A DNA stretch of 19,581 bases from JACKOD01 sp041591635 (GTDB lineage: Bacteria; Pseudomonadota; Gammaproteobacteria; Pseudomonadales; Oleiphilaceae), in assembly GCA_041591635.1 (NCBI GenBank), contig JBFHRO010000035.1, positions 1 through 19,581 on the forward strand. Reading direction: 5' to 3'. Within the stretch, counting starts at the first letter, position 1, and every line of letters starts with the position of its first letter. The position numbers and the translations under genes were made by a program. Shown piece by piece: positions 6,638 to 13,764 of the stretch. A model generated the notes under the pieces. It made no database searches. It had not been told where the DNA came from and saw nothing but the letters and a program-made list of their open reading frames with translations.

Positions 6638-9600
6638 CTACCCCATGGCCCGCTCGATGCGATCTATCAGTGCTTGCAGCCTTTGCCGTTGGTCTTCGGG
6701 CAGATCGCACTGGGCCATCACGAAGTTGGCAGTGCGGGCAACAAGGCGCCAGCGGGGGTTCTCCGGCAGGGTTTTGATGCTCAGGTATTTGTCCAGGGTG
6801 CGGGTTTTCACCGTGCTTCCATCCACATACACCCGCCAGCAACGGCTTTCTTCCGCCAGCTGAACCTTGCCTTTGCCACTGTGGCGTTCCCACAGGTGCA
6901 GCGCCTGGCGCATCAGCTCGACCATCGCCTCACGCAAGGCGACCACAGGTGAGGCGTCAGGCATCAACTCCCCGCCAGGCTCGGCATCCACAGAGGCACT
7001 GTTTTGGGCGGCATCAGCACCTTGCCCTGCCGCCAGCCATTGCCCGGCCAGGGTTTGCAGTGCTGCCTCAAGGGCGGTGATTTTCTGGCGACTTTCCCCC
7101 AGTTCACTGGCAAGCCCCTGAATGACGCCCAGCGGGCTGTGTGAGGCCAGCCGGTTTTTTTCTGCTTCCAGTACCAGCACCAAAAAGGCTTTCTCACCCA
7201 CCTCCAGCCGATGCGCCTGTGCCATGCAGGTGGCATCGGGGATTTCTGCCAGTTTCAGCGTCACCCGCGAAGGCGCCTCGGCTACGCGTGCCAGTTGCAT
7301 GCGTAATTGCACCAGCGTCTCGGGGGTAAAAATCACCTCCTCAGCGTCGTCCTCCGCCTCGGTATCGAGCCTCAGTGCCTCGGCGGCTTTGGCATTGGCA
7401 TAGCGCAGCGCCAGGGTATCGTCGAGCAACACCAGCCCGGTATCGGCCAGATCCAGCAGTTTTTGCAGCCGCGCCTGATGCGCCCGCAAGTCTTGCTCGG
7501 CCTTAACACGCTGGCTGATTTCGCGCTGCAGCTGGCGGTTTTCCTCGCCCTTGCGCCAGCTGTCACGCACCCGTAACTGGCTGTTGACCCGTGCCACCAG
7601 CTCCGCCACCTGATAGGGTTTGGTCAGGTAGTCATTGGCGCCACACTGCAGTGCCGTGACTATATCTTCCTGCTGATGCCGGGCGGTGAGCATCAGTACC
7701 GGCAGCACCGCCTGGCTGAAGCGCTCGCGGATGCGAATGCAGGTTTCAAAGCCGTTCATTCCCGGCATCATCAAATCAAGCAAAATGGCATCGGGCTGAT
7801 CATGCTGCAACTGCTCCAGCACACTGGCACCGCCGGCAAAGGCCTCGGTCTGATAGCCGGCTTGCTGCAACTGGGTCTTGAGCAACTGGCGGTTGATCTC
7901 TTCGTCGTCGACGATAAAAATCCGGTAGGGCGACGCCGCCACCGCCGGTGGTTCATCGACCCGACGCGAACGGGCATTGAATTCCAGCGTCGCCGGTGGT
8001 GCACTCACAGGCTCGGGCGTCTGTATCTCTGGCACTGCGGTGCGGGCATAGGCCAGGCGAAACCGGATGTGGGTTCCCAGATTTTCCTGGCTCTCAATAT
8101 CCAGCGTGCTGCCGTGCTGCTCCACGAGCTGGCGCGTAATCGCCAGGCCCAGGCCGCCGGTGCCGTAGTTTTCACTCTGGCGAAACTGCTTGAAGGGCTG
8201 CAGCAACCAGTGCTGCTCCGAGGCCGGAATTCCGACCCCCGTGTCTATGACTTCCACCTGCACCTGCTGACCTGTGTCAGTGATCTTCACCAGCACAAAG
8301 CCGGCCTCAGTGAACTTGAGGGCGTTGCCGACCAGATTGAACAAAATCTGCTGCAAGCGATTGGCGTCGGCTTTTACCCAGGGCACGCCCGGGTCGATTT
8401 CGGCCGACAGCACCACATCTTTGCCTGCCAGCAGGGGCTCAAGGCTGGCCATCACATGGGTGACCAGCACCCGCAAATCAACGCGCGACAGCTGCAATGT
8501 GAGGCTGCCGTGCTTGATGGCGGAATAATCCAGAATATCGTTGACTAGGTTGCCCAGGCGCTGACTGCTGGCGGCAATCAGCTCGACATTCTGCCGCTGG
8601 GTTTCGCTCAGGCGCGAGCGCCCCCCGGCCAGAATCGAATCGGCCAGGCCCTTGATGGCATGCAGGGGGGTACGCAATTCATGGGAGGTCACGGCCAGGA
8701 ATTCGTCTTTGTAGGCATCGAGGGATTCCAGTTCTTTATTGCGCTGGCGCAACTCCCGCGACATGGCCTCCACCAGATTGAGGCTGTGGACATAACGCCG
8801 ATTGAGCACAAAGGCCAGCGTCAGAATGAAGCCCATGATGCCCCAGTGCGCCGAAGGCCGTACCTGCAGCAGAAAATGGGTGGCCAGCATATCCACTCCG
8901 ATGGTCACCGCCAGCACGACAAAACTCAGGCCAAAGAGCACGCTGCCGGCTTCACGCCGGGCGGCCACCCGGGCAAAGGTTACCAGCACAAACGCCAGCA
9001 CCAGCACTATCAGCAACTGAAACAGGGTGCTGAAGTGCGCAAACCCCGCCACCGGCAGAATCAGCGTCAGCAGACAGGCCAGCGCTGTGATCGTCCATAC
9101 CGGCTTACTCGGCCAGCGGCGGGTGTACGCGGGATAAAGTGACTGGTAAAAGCTGCCAAAGAGCGGCACCGACAGAAAAAACAGCCAGTGCTCCAGGCGT
9201 TGCAGGTTGGCCCAGGAAAGCAGGTCGAACTGGTACAGGATGCGCTCGCCTACCAGCAAGGTGCGCCCCGCTACCACCAGGCAAAACAGGCCGAAATAGA
9301 GTGCGGCCCGCTCGCGCCGGCGCATGAGATAAATCGACAGCAGGTAGATGCCAATGGTGCTCAACACCCCCACCATGTAGATGTCGCGCAGCAAGGGCTG
9401 CTCTCGCAACGCGACCAGCCCCGACTCATCGGCCAACCGGAAACTGTGCCAAACCCCTCCTTCCTTGTAGTGAAAGTTGGATACCTGCAGCAACAAGACA
9501 TAGCGGCCATTTTGTGGATGCAGGTTGACCAGTTTGGGGCCAAAGGCCGGAACTTCCTCGTCCTTTGACCGGCCCACGACCCCGTTGGCTGCCACCTCTT

Positions 9601-10060
9601 GCCCGTTTACCCACAGTCGGTAGGCGCTGGGCATATCGGGCAAGGCGAGATACCAGTGGCGCGCATCCGTCGGCAATCGCAGCTCCAGCGCGAAGCTGGC
9701 ATAGCCCTGCACCGGCGCATGGTGGGGGGCGTGGTTCCACAACCCCGGCATCGCAAACCAGTGCGCCGGTGCCGCCCCAGAGTCACCGGCGAGGGATTCG
9801 GACAAAGGACTTTCGCCCGGGCTTTCAAGTTCGCCGGGGGACTTGAGTTCACCCGGATTCTTGAGTTCACCCGGATACTTAAGTTCGCCCGGATACTTAA
9901 GTTCGCCCGGATAGTAGCGCCACAGGCCGTCGAGCTTGCGGGTTTCGCCCTTCGCCCAGGGCGCAGTCAAATCCAGCACGCCCGGCTCGGCCCAGGCCAG
10001 TGACGCCCCCAAGGCCCAAAGAATCCAAACGAACCATCGCACCCCGATTGCATACTGCAT
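6638..10060 (-). CDS. 7TM-DISM hybrid sensor histidine kinase with receiver and unknown C-terminal domain
   Basis: A 1140-residue inner-membrane hybrid kinase. In order: signal peptide (1-24); six hexapeptide repeats (50-85); a periplasmic jelly-roll region (about 100-222) of the DISM extracellular type, often thought to bind sugars or other small ligands; seven membrane segments (about 224-425); HisKA with phospho-acceptor His460 in SHELRTP; HATPase with Asn579 (N box), DTGVGIP at 606 and a later GTGGLGLA motif; receiver domain with Asp718/Asp719 and phospho-acceptor Asp762 in LLDLMMPG; a PAS-like stretch (about 860-960); and a C-terminal domain (1043-1140) that I cannot name. The start at 10060 was chosen because the signal peptide begins there; the open frame upstream overlaps atuR antisense-of-frame sequence. 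The ribosome site is weak (AAGAAG). It lies 68 bases downstream of atuR on the same strand with no obvious terminator, so co-transcription is plausible. The signal sensed is unknown. Confidence 0.93.
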   Translation of the reverse strand: MQYAIGVRWFVWILWALGASLAWAEPGVLDLTAPWAKGETRKLDGLWRYYPGELKYPGELKYPGELKNPGELKSPGELESPGESPLSESLAGDSGAAPAHWFAMPGLWNHAPHHAPVQGYASFALELRLPTDARHWYLALPDMPSAYRLWVNGQEVAANGVVGRSKDEEVPAFGPKLVNLHPQNGRYVLLLQVSNFHYKEGGVWHSFRLADESGLVALREQPLLRDIYMVGVLSTIGIYLLSIYLMRRRERAALYFGLFCLVVAGRTLLVGERILYQFDLLSWANLQRLEHWLFFLSVPLFGSFYQSLYPAYTRRWPSKPVWTITALACLLTLILPVAGFAHFSTLFQLLIVLVLAFVLVTFARVAARREAGSVLFGLSFVVLAVTIGVDMLATHFLLQVRPSAHWGIMGFILTLAFVLNRRYVHSLNLVEAMSRELRQRNKELESLDAYKDEFLAVTSHELRTPLHAIKGLADSILAGGRSRLSETQRQNVELIAASSQRLGNLVNDILDYSAIKHGSLTLQLSRVDLRVLVTHVMASLEPLLAGKDVVLSAEIDPGVPWVKADANRLQQILFNLVGNALKFTEAGFVLVKITDTGQQVQVEVIDTGVGIPASEQHWLLQPFKQFRQSENYGTGGLGLAITRQLVEQHGSTLDIESQENLGTHIRFRLAYARTAVPEIQTPEPVSAPPATLEFNARSRRVDEPPAVAASPYRIFIVDDEEINRQLLKTQLQQAGYQTEAFAGGASVLEQLQHDQPDAILLDLMMPGMNGFETCIRIRERFSQAVLPVLMLTARHQQEDIVTALQCGANDYLTKPYQVAELVARVNSQLRVRDSWRKGEENRQLQREISQRVKAEQDLRAHQARLQKLLDLADTGLVLLDDTLALRYANAKAAEALRLDTEAEDDAEEVIFTPETLVQLRMQLARVAEAPSRVTLKLAEIPDATCMAQAHRLEVGEKAFLVLVLEAEKNRLASHSPLGVIQGLASELGESRQKITALEAALQTLAGQWLAAGQGADAAQNSASVDAEPGGELMPDASPVVALREAMVELMRQALHLWERHSGKGKVQLAEESRCWRVYVDGSTVKTRTLDKYLSIKTLPENPRWRLVARTANFVMAQCDLPEDQRQRLQALIDRIERAMG
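9806..9913. repeat. 18-bp tandem repeat inside the sensor kinase gene
   Basis: Six head-to-tail 18-bp units. The four at 9842-9913 are nearly identical (CTTAAGTTCGCCCGGATA, two exact copies, and CTTGAGTTCACCCGGATW), and the two at 9806-9841 are degenerate. On the minus strand they encode the hexapeptide [YNS]PGEL[KE] six times, residues 50-85 of the kinase. The unit is a multiple of three, so gain or loss of copies keeps the reading frame. The near identity of the four units indicates recent expansion. Confidence 0.93.
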
Positions 10061-10128
10061 GACTACATCTTCTTGTTTTGTTTTGTGTTGTTTTGTATGG
10101 CTTGGTGTTGCGCCGGTCGATGTTCCGG

Positions 10129-10731
10129 CTATCGGGCTTTTATAGCCATCAAGAGTGCCTGCTCGGCCAGTGCCTCCAGGCTGATACTGCCCTCGGGACG
10201 GTACCAGGTGGTGGTCCAGCTCAAGGCGCCGGTAAGAAAGCGGCGCAGAATAAAGGTATCGCCCTGCACCAGCCCTTCCTGCCGGGCCTGATTCAGGGCC
10301 TGCATCCAGATGGCTTCGTAGGCATCGCGCAATTTCAGAATATGGGCCTGGCTCTCCTCGCTCAGGCTGCGCCATTCGTACACCAGCACCGACATGGCCT
10401 CCCCCGTCAGCCCCAGTATCGATTCCAGTTCGCAGCGAATCAGCGCCAGCACCCTGGTGCGGGAATCGGCAGCGGCGTTCACCTGCGCCTCCATGCGTGC
10501 CGTGTTGTAGAGAATCGCCTCTTCCATCACCGCGCGCAAAATCTCTTCCTTGGTACGAAAATGGTGAAAAATGCTGCCCGATTGAATTCCCACCTCCCGT
10601 GCCAGATCGCGAACTGTGGTGCGCTCGAAGCCCTTGACCCGAAACAGGTGCGCGGCCTTGGCCAGGAGGCGCCCGCGCGCGCTGTCACAGTCAGTAATGT
10701 AGCTTTGGCGAACCAGGGTGGGGGTGGTCAT
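10129..10731 (-). CDS. atuR: TetR-family repressor of the acyclic terpene utilization cluster
   Basis: A 200-residue TetR-type regulator. The N-terminal helix-turn-helix spans about residues 20-65, with the typical stretch GFERTTVRDLAREVGIQSG followed by FHHFRTKEEIL. The remaining two thirds are the helical ligand-binding domain. The position divergent from atuA, as in Pseudomonas aeruginosa, supports the name AtuR. There the protein is a repressor acting on inverted repeats between atuR and atuA. The start at 10731 was preferred to 10764 because it has AGGA about 12 bases upstream and leaves a normal TetR N-terminus; the longer form has no ribosome site. Its inducer is probably a terpene-derived acyl-CoA or terpene acid (inference). 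The hybrid kinase gene follows on the same strand. A different TetR acting on acyl-CoA genes cannot be excluded from sequence alone. Confidence 0.87.
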   Translation of the reverse strand: MTTPTLVRQSYITDCDSARGRLLAKAAHLFRVKGFERTTVRDLAREVGIQSGSIFHHFRTKEEILRAVMEEAILYNTARMEAQVNAAADSRTRVLALIRCELESILGLTGEAMSVLVYEWRSLSEESQAHILKLRDAYEAIWMQALNQARQEGLVQGDTFILRRFLTGALSWTTTWYRPEGSISLEALAEQALLMAIKAR

Positions 10732-10773
10732 GAGTGCAGGTTTCCTCGTCAGTTGGCCGGTCATTTTCGGACT

Positions 10774-10779
10774 ATTCTA
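10774..10779 (-). promoter_or_regulatory. Possible -10 element of atuR
   Basis: TAGAAT on the minus strand matches the -10 consensus at 5 of 6 positions and lies 42 bases before the atuR start. No good -35 is seen at 16-18 bases, so the call is weak. Confidence 0.25.
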
Positions 10780-10784
10780 ATGTT

Positions 10785-10817
10785 ATTCCCGCAAGCCAGA
10801 TAGCCAAAAGCGGGAAT
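10785..10817. repeat. 8-bp inverted repeat in the atuR-atuA gap
   Basis: ATTCCCGC (10785-10792) and GCGGGAAT (10810-10817) are perfect reverse complements separated by 17 bases. The pair lies just upstream of the possible atuR -10 element. It may be a second regulator site or a chance hairpin. Its half-sites differ from the CAAG-type palindrome at 10901. Confidence 0.4.
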
Positions 10818-10893
10818 TCCGTCCCACCTTGGCCCGGCGGCTTCGTTAACGGGTCGTCCGCCAGGGGCTTGAGTGTAATTTTATTTGTGCTAC

Positions 10894-10923
10894 TTTACAA
10901 ACCAAGCGCTTGCTTGGTACTGT
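10894..10923 (+). promoter_or_regulatory. Candidate atuA operon promoter
   Basis: TTTACA (10894-10899, 5 of 6 to the -35 consensus) is followed after 18 bases by TACTGT (10918-10923, 3 of 6). The spacer is exactly the palindrome at 10901-10918 plus one base. Start of transcription would be near 10930, leaving a leader of about 47 bases before the atuA ATG. Confidence 0.4.
10901..10918. promoter_or_regulatory. Candidate AtuR operator
   Basis: ACCAAGCGCTTGCTTGGT contains a perfect 7-bp inverted repeat (ACCAAGC/GCTTGGT) with a 4-base spacer, and also an internal perfect 10-bp palindrome CAAGCGCTTG (10903-10912). Sites of the CAAGNNCTTG kind are typical of TetR regulators of acyl-CoA metabolism, for example KstR2. 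It sits between the candidate -35 and -10 elements of atuA, where a bound repressor would block RNA polymerase. Assignment to AtuR is inference from position. Confidence 0.65.
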
Positions 10924-10976
10924 TGCACCACGCCAGCCTACCCCCTGTTTCAGGCACCTATGCCAAGGAGACTCTC

Positions 10977-12824
10977 ATGCCCGCTACCGCCGCCTCACCT
11001 GCCCCCCACCGGGTGCGAATCGGTTGTGCCGCCGCCTTCTGGGGCGATACTGAAACCGCCGCTGCACAACTTGTCACCCTGGGACAGATCCAGTATCTGG
11101 TGTTCGACTATCTGGCCGAGATCACCATGTCGATCATGGCCGGGCAAAAACTCAAGGATCCCGGTGCCGGTTATGCCACCGACTTCGTTACCAGTGTCAT
11201 GGCGCCTTTGCTCAGCGATATCAAAGCCAAAGGCATCCGGGTGCTGAGCAATGCCGGCGGCGTCAATCCCCTGGCCTGTCGTGACGCCTTGCTGGCGGTG
11301 GCGCAAAAAGCCGGTGTCGCGCTTCGCGTTGCCGTGGTACAGGGCGACGACATTCTGCCCCGGCTCAAAGAGTGGCGCCGTGCCGGTCTCACCGAACTCG
11401 ATACCGGCGCCCCGCTGCCGCCGATGCTGGTCAGCATGAATGCCTATCTGGGCGCACCGGCGCTGGTCGAAGCCCTCAAGACCGATGCCGACATTATTAT
11501 TACCGGGCGCATTGCCGACAGCGCCCTGGTGCTGGCGCCCCTGGTGCACGAATTCGGCTGGGACTGGAGCGACTTCGACCGGCTCGCCCAGGGCAGCCTC
11601 GCCGGGCACATCATCGAATGCGGTGCCCAGTGCACCGGCGGCAACTTCACCGACTGGGAACAGGTTGCCGCCGGCTTTGATCACATGGGCTTTCCCATTG
11701 TCGAGGTGAGCGCCGATGGCAGCTTTATCGTCACCAAACCCTCGGGCACCGGCGGTTTGGTAAGCCCGGCCACGGTGGCCGAACAGCTGGTGTACGAAAT
11801 CGGCGACCCCCGTGCCTACCTGCTGCCCGATGTGGTCTGCGACTTTACCCAGGTAAAACTCGAAACGGTGGGCGAGCACCAGGTGCGGGTCACCGGCGCC
11901 AAGGGCCACCCCCCTACCGGCGACTACAAGGTCAGCGCCACCTGGCCCGACGGTTTCAAGTGCACCGTGACCTTTTTACTCGCCGGCCTGCAAGCCAGGG
12001 CCAAGGCACAGGCGGTGGCCGAAGCCATCATCCGCAAAACCTCGCGCCTGTTCGTGGAGCGGGGAATGCCCGCCTACAGCGAAGTCAGTATCGAATTGCT
12101 CGGCAGCGAAGCCACCTATGCCAGCCCCGCCCCCCACGCCGGGCAACGCGAGCTGGTGGTCAAGATTGCCGTCGCCCATCCCGACAAGCGCGCCCTGGTG
12201 CTCTTCTCCCGCGAGATCGCCCAGGCGGCCACCGGCATGGCGCCGGGGATCACCGGCATTGTGGGCGGGCGCCCCACGGTGTGGCCCAAAATTCGCCTGT
12301 TTTCATGCCTGGTGCCCAAGGCAGAGGTGCCGGCCCGGGTTTTGTACCAGGACGACACCCGCGAGGTTCCCCTGGCAGCAGTGGATCATTTCAGTGCCGA
12401 CCTCATTCTGCCCCAGGTGCAACCGCCCTTGCCGTCCCTTGCCGCCACCATTGAGGTGCCCCTGATCCGGCTGGCCTGGGCCCGCAGCGGCGACAAGGGT
12501 AACCACAGCAATATTGGCGTGATCGCCCGTTGCCCCGAGTATTTGCCTTACCTTCGCGCGGCCCTCACACCCAAAGCGGTGGCGCAGGCGATGTGCCACG
12601 TTCTGGATGCCGAAACCGGCCAGGTAGAACGCTGGGAACTGCCCGGCATTCACGCCTTGAACTTTTTGCTGCGTAACAGCCTCGGCGGTGGCGGCGTCGC
12701 CAGCCTGCGCATCGACCCCCAGGGTAAGGCCTTTGCCCAGCAGTTGCTGGAATTTCCCGTTGCCATACCCGCGGGCCTGCTGCCCGAACCGGCCGCACCA
12801 CAAACGCCCCACGCTTTGCCGTAA
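10977..12824 (+). CDS. atuA: Acyclic terpene utilization protein AtuA
   Basis: A 615-residue cytoplasmic protein of the AtuA family. The large N-terminal domain (about 10-460, the former DUF1446) begins VRIGCAAAFWGDTETAA, and the smaller C-terminal domain carries the family stretch RSGDKGNHSNIGVIAR. AtuA is required for growth on citronellol and geraniol in Pseudomonas, but its exact reaction is not settled to my knowledge. The start at 10977 has an ideal AAGGAG site 6 bases upstream; the frame is open for 81 codons upstream, but that stretch covers the promoter region. It is the first gene of the operon; atuB begins 15 bases after its stop. Both domains appear intact. Confidence 0.95.
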   Translation: MPATAASPAPHRVRIGCAAAFWGDTETAAAQLVTLGQIQYLVFDYLAEITMSIMAGQKLKDPGAGYATDFVTSVMAPLLSDIKAKGIRVLSNAGGVNPLACRDALLAVAQKAGVALRVAVVQGDDILPRLKEWRRAGLTELDTGAPLPPMLVSMNAYLGAPALVEALKTDADIIITGRIADSALVLAPLVHEFGWDWSDFDRLAQGSLAGHIIECGAQCTGGNFTDWEQVAAGFDHMGFPIVEVSADGSFIVTKPSGTGGLVSPATVAEQLVYEIGDPRAYLLPDVVCDFTQVKLETVGEHQVRVTGAKGHPPTGDYKVSATWPDGFKCTVTFLLAGLQARAKAQAVAEAIIRKTSRLFVERGMPAYSEVSIELLGSEATYASPAPHAGQRELVVKIAVAHPDKRALVLFSREIAQAATGMAPGITGIVGGRPTVWPKIRLFSCLVPKAEVPARVLYQDDTREVPLAAVDHFSADLILPQVQPPLPSLAATIEVPLIRLAWARSGDKGNHSNIGVIARCPEYLPYLRAALTPKAVAQAMCHVLDAETGQVERWELPGIHALNFLLRNSLGGGGVASLRIDPQGKAFAQQLLEFPVAIPAGLLPEPAAPQTPHALP

Positions 12825-12839
12825 TCAGGAACTACTGCC

Positions 12840-13712
12840 ATGAAACTCTATCAATCCATTTTCAAAGATCAGCTTTTTGCCGGCAAAACTATGCTGGTCA
12901 CCGGCGGCGGTAGCGGCATCGGCCGCTGCACCGCCCATGAGTTGGCCGCGCTGGGGGCCAATCTGGTGCTTTTGGGGCGCAAGCCCGAAAAGCTTGAGGC
13001 GGTGCAGGGCGAACTGCGGGAAGAAGGGGGGCAAGCCGATATTCATGCCTGCGATATCCGCGACGAAGGCCGCGTCAAAGAGGTGGTCAAAGCCATCGTG
13101 GGTAAGCACGGGCCGATTCATGGCCTGGTCAATAACGCCGGCGGCCAGTTTCCCGGCCCGCTCAGCGGTATCAGCCAAAAAGGCTGGGAAGCGGTGGTGC
13201 AGACCAATCTGACCGGCGGCTTTCTGATGGCGCGCGAAGTGTATCTGCAAAGCATGAGCAAACACGGCGGCAGCATCGTCAACATAGTCGCCGATATGTG
13301 GGGCGGCATGCCCGGCATGGGGCATTCGGGCGCCGCACGGGCCGCCATGGTAAACCTGACCCAGACGGCGGCGGTGGAATGGGCCGCGGCCGGGGTGCGG
13401 GTGAATGCCGTGGCTCCGGGCTGGATTGCCTCCAGCGGCATGGACAACTACCCCGCCAGCATGCGCCCCATGATCCGCTCGCTGCAAGACGCCGTGCCCC
13501 TCAAGCGGCTGGGCACCGAATCCGAGGTAAGCGCGGCCATCTGTTTTCTTCTGAGTGACGGCGCCAACTTCATTAGTGGCAGCACCTTGCGCGTTGACGG
13601 CGCTGCCTCCCAGGGCGGGCGGATCTGGCCCCTGCCCAAGGCCAAAAACTCACAGCCCTGGAACGGCTTTCATCGTGCCACCCGCCCTAACGTGCTGGAT
13701 GACACCGAGTAA
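12840..13712 (+). CDS. atuB: SDR-family protein AtuB, non-canonical active site
   Basis: A 290-residue short-chain dehydrogenase/reductase-fold protein. The nucleotide-binding motif TGGGSGIG is at 21-28 and NNAG at 98-101, so NAD(P) binding is expected. The usual catalytic triad is not there: where YxxxK should lie the sequence is HSGAA (His162, Ala166), and the Ser position in NIVADMWGG is Val150/Ala151. The HSGAARA stretch resembles peroxisomal trans-2-enoyl-CoA reductase (PECR) type enzymes, which suggests an acyl-CoA substrate. In the atu pathway AtuB has been proposed to act in oxidation of the terpene alcohol or aldehyde, or on CoA intermediates; this is uncertain. The ribosome site AGGA is about 9 bases upstream of the start. 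The gene is tightly spaced after atuA. Confidence 0.9.
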   Translation: MKLYQSIFKDQLFAGKTMLVTGGGSGIGRCTAHELAALGANLVLLGRKPEKLEAVQGELREEGGQADIHACDIRDEGRVKEVVKAIVGKHGPIHGLVNNAGGQFPGPLSGISQKGWEAVVQTNLTGGFLMAREVYLQSMSKHGGSIVNIVADMWGGMPGMGHSGAARAAMVNLTQTAAVEWAAAGVRVNAVAPGWIASSGMDNYPASMRPMIRSLQDAVPLKRLGTESEVSAAICFLLSDGANFISGSTLRVDGAASQGGRIWPLPKAKNSQPWNGFHRATRPNVLDDTE

Positions 13713-13764
13713 GCCCCGGGTATGCCCCATTGACCCCTGACTAAAATCCGCCAAAGAGTCTGCC

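Noticed and set aside
7676..8548. 290-codon plus-strand open frame inside the kinase gene
   Set aside because: It is antisense to the HATPase and receiver coding sequence and has no recognisable motifs.
10061..10128. Possible terminator between atuR and the kinase gene
   Set aside because: Only a 4-bp CCGG pairing is found, and on the minus strand the following sequence is A/C-rich rather than a T-run.
10734..10976. In-frame upstream extension of atuA (81 codons)
   Set aside because: It would place the candidate promoter and operator inside the coding region; the ATG at 10977 has an ideal ribosome site and the family N-terminus follows it.
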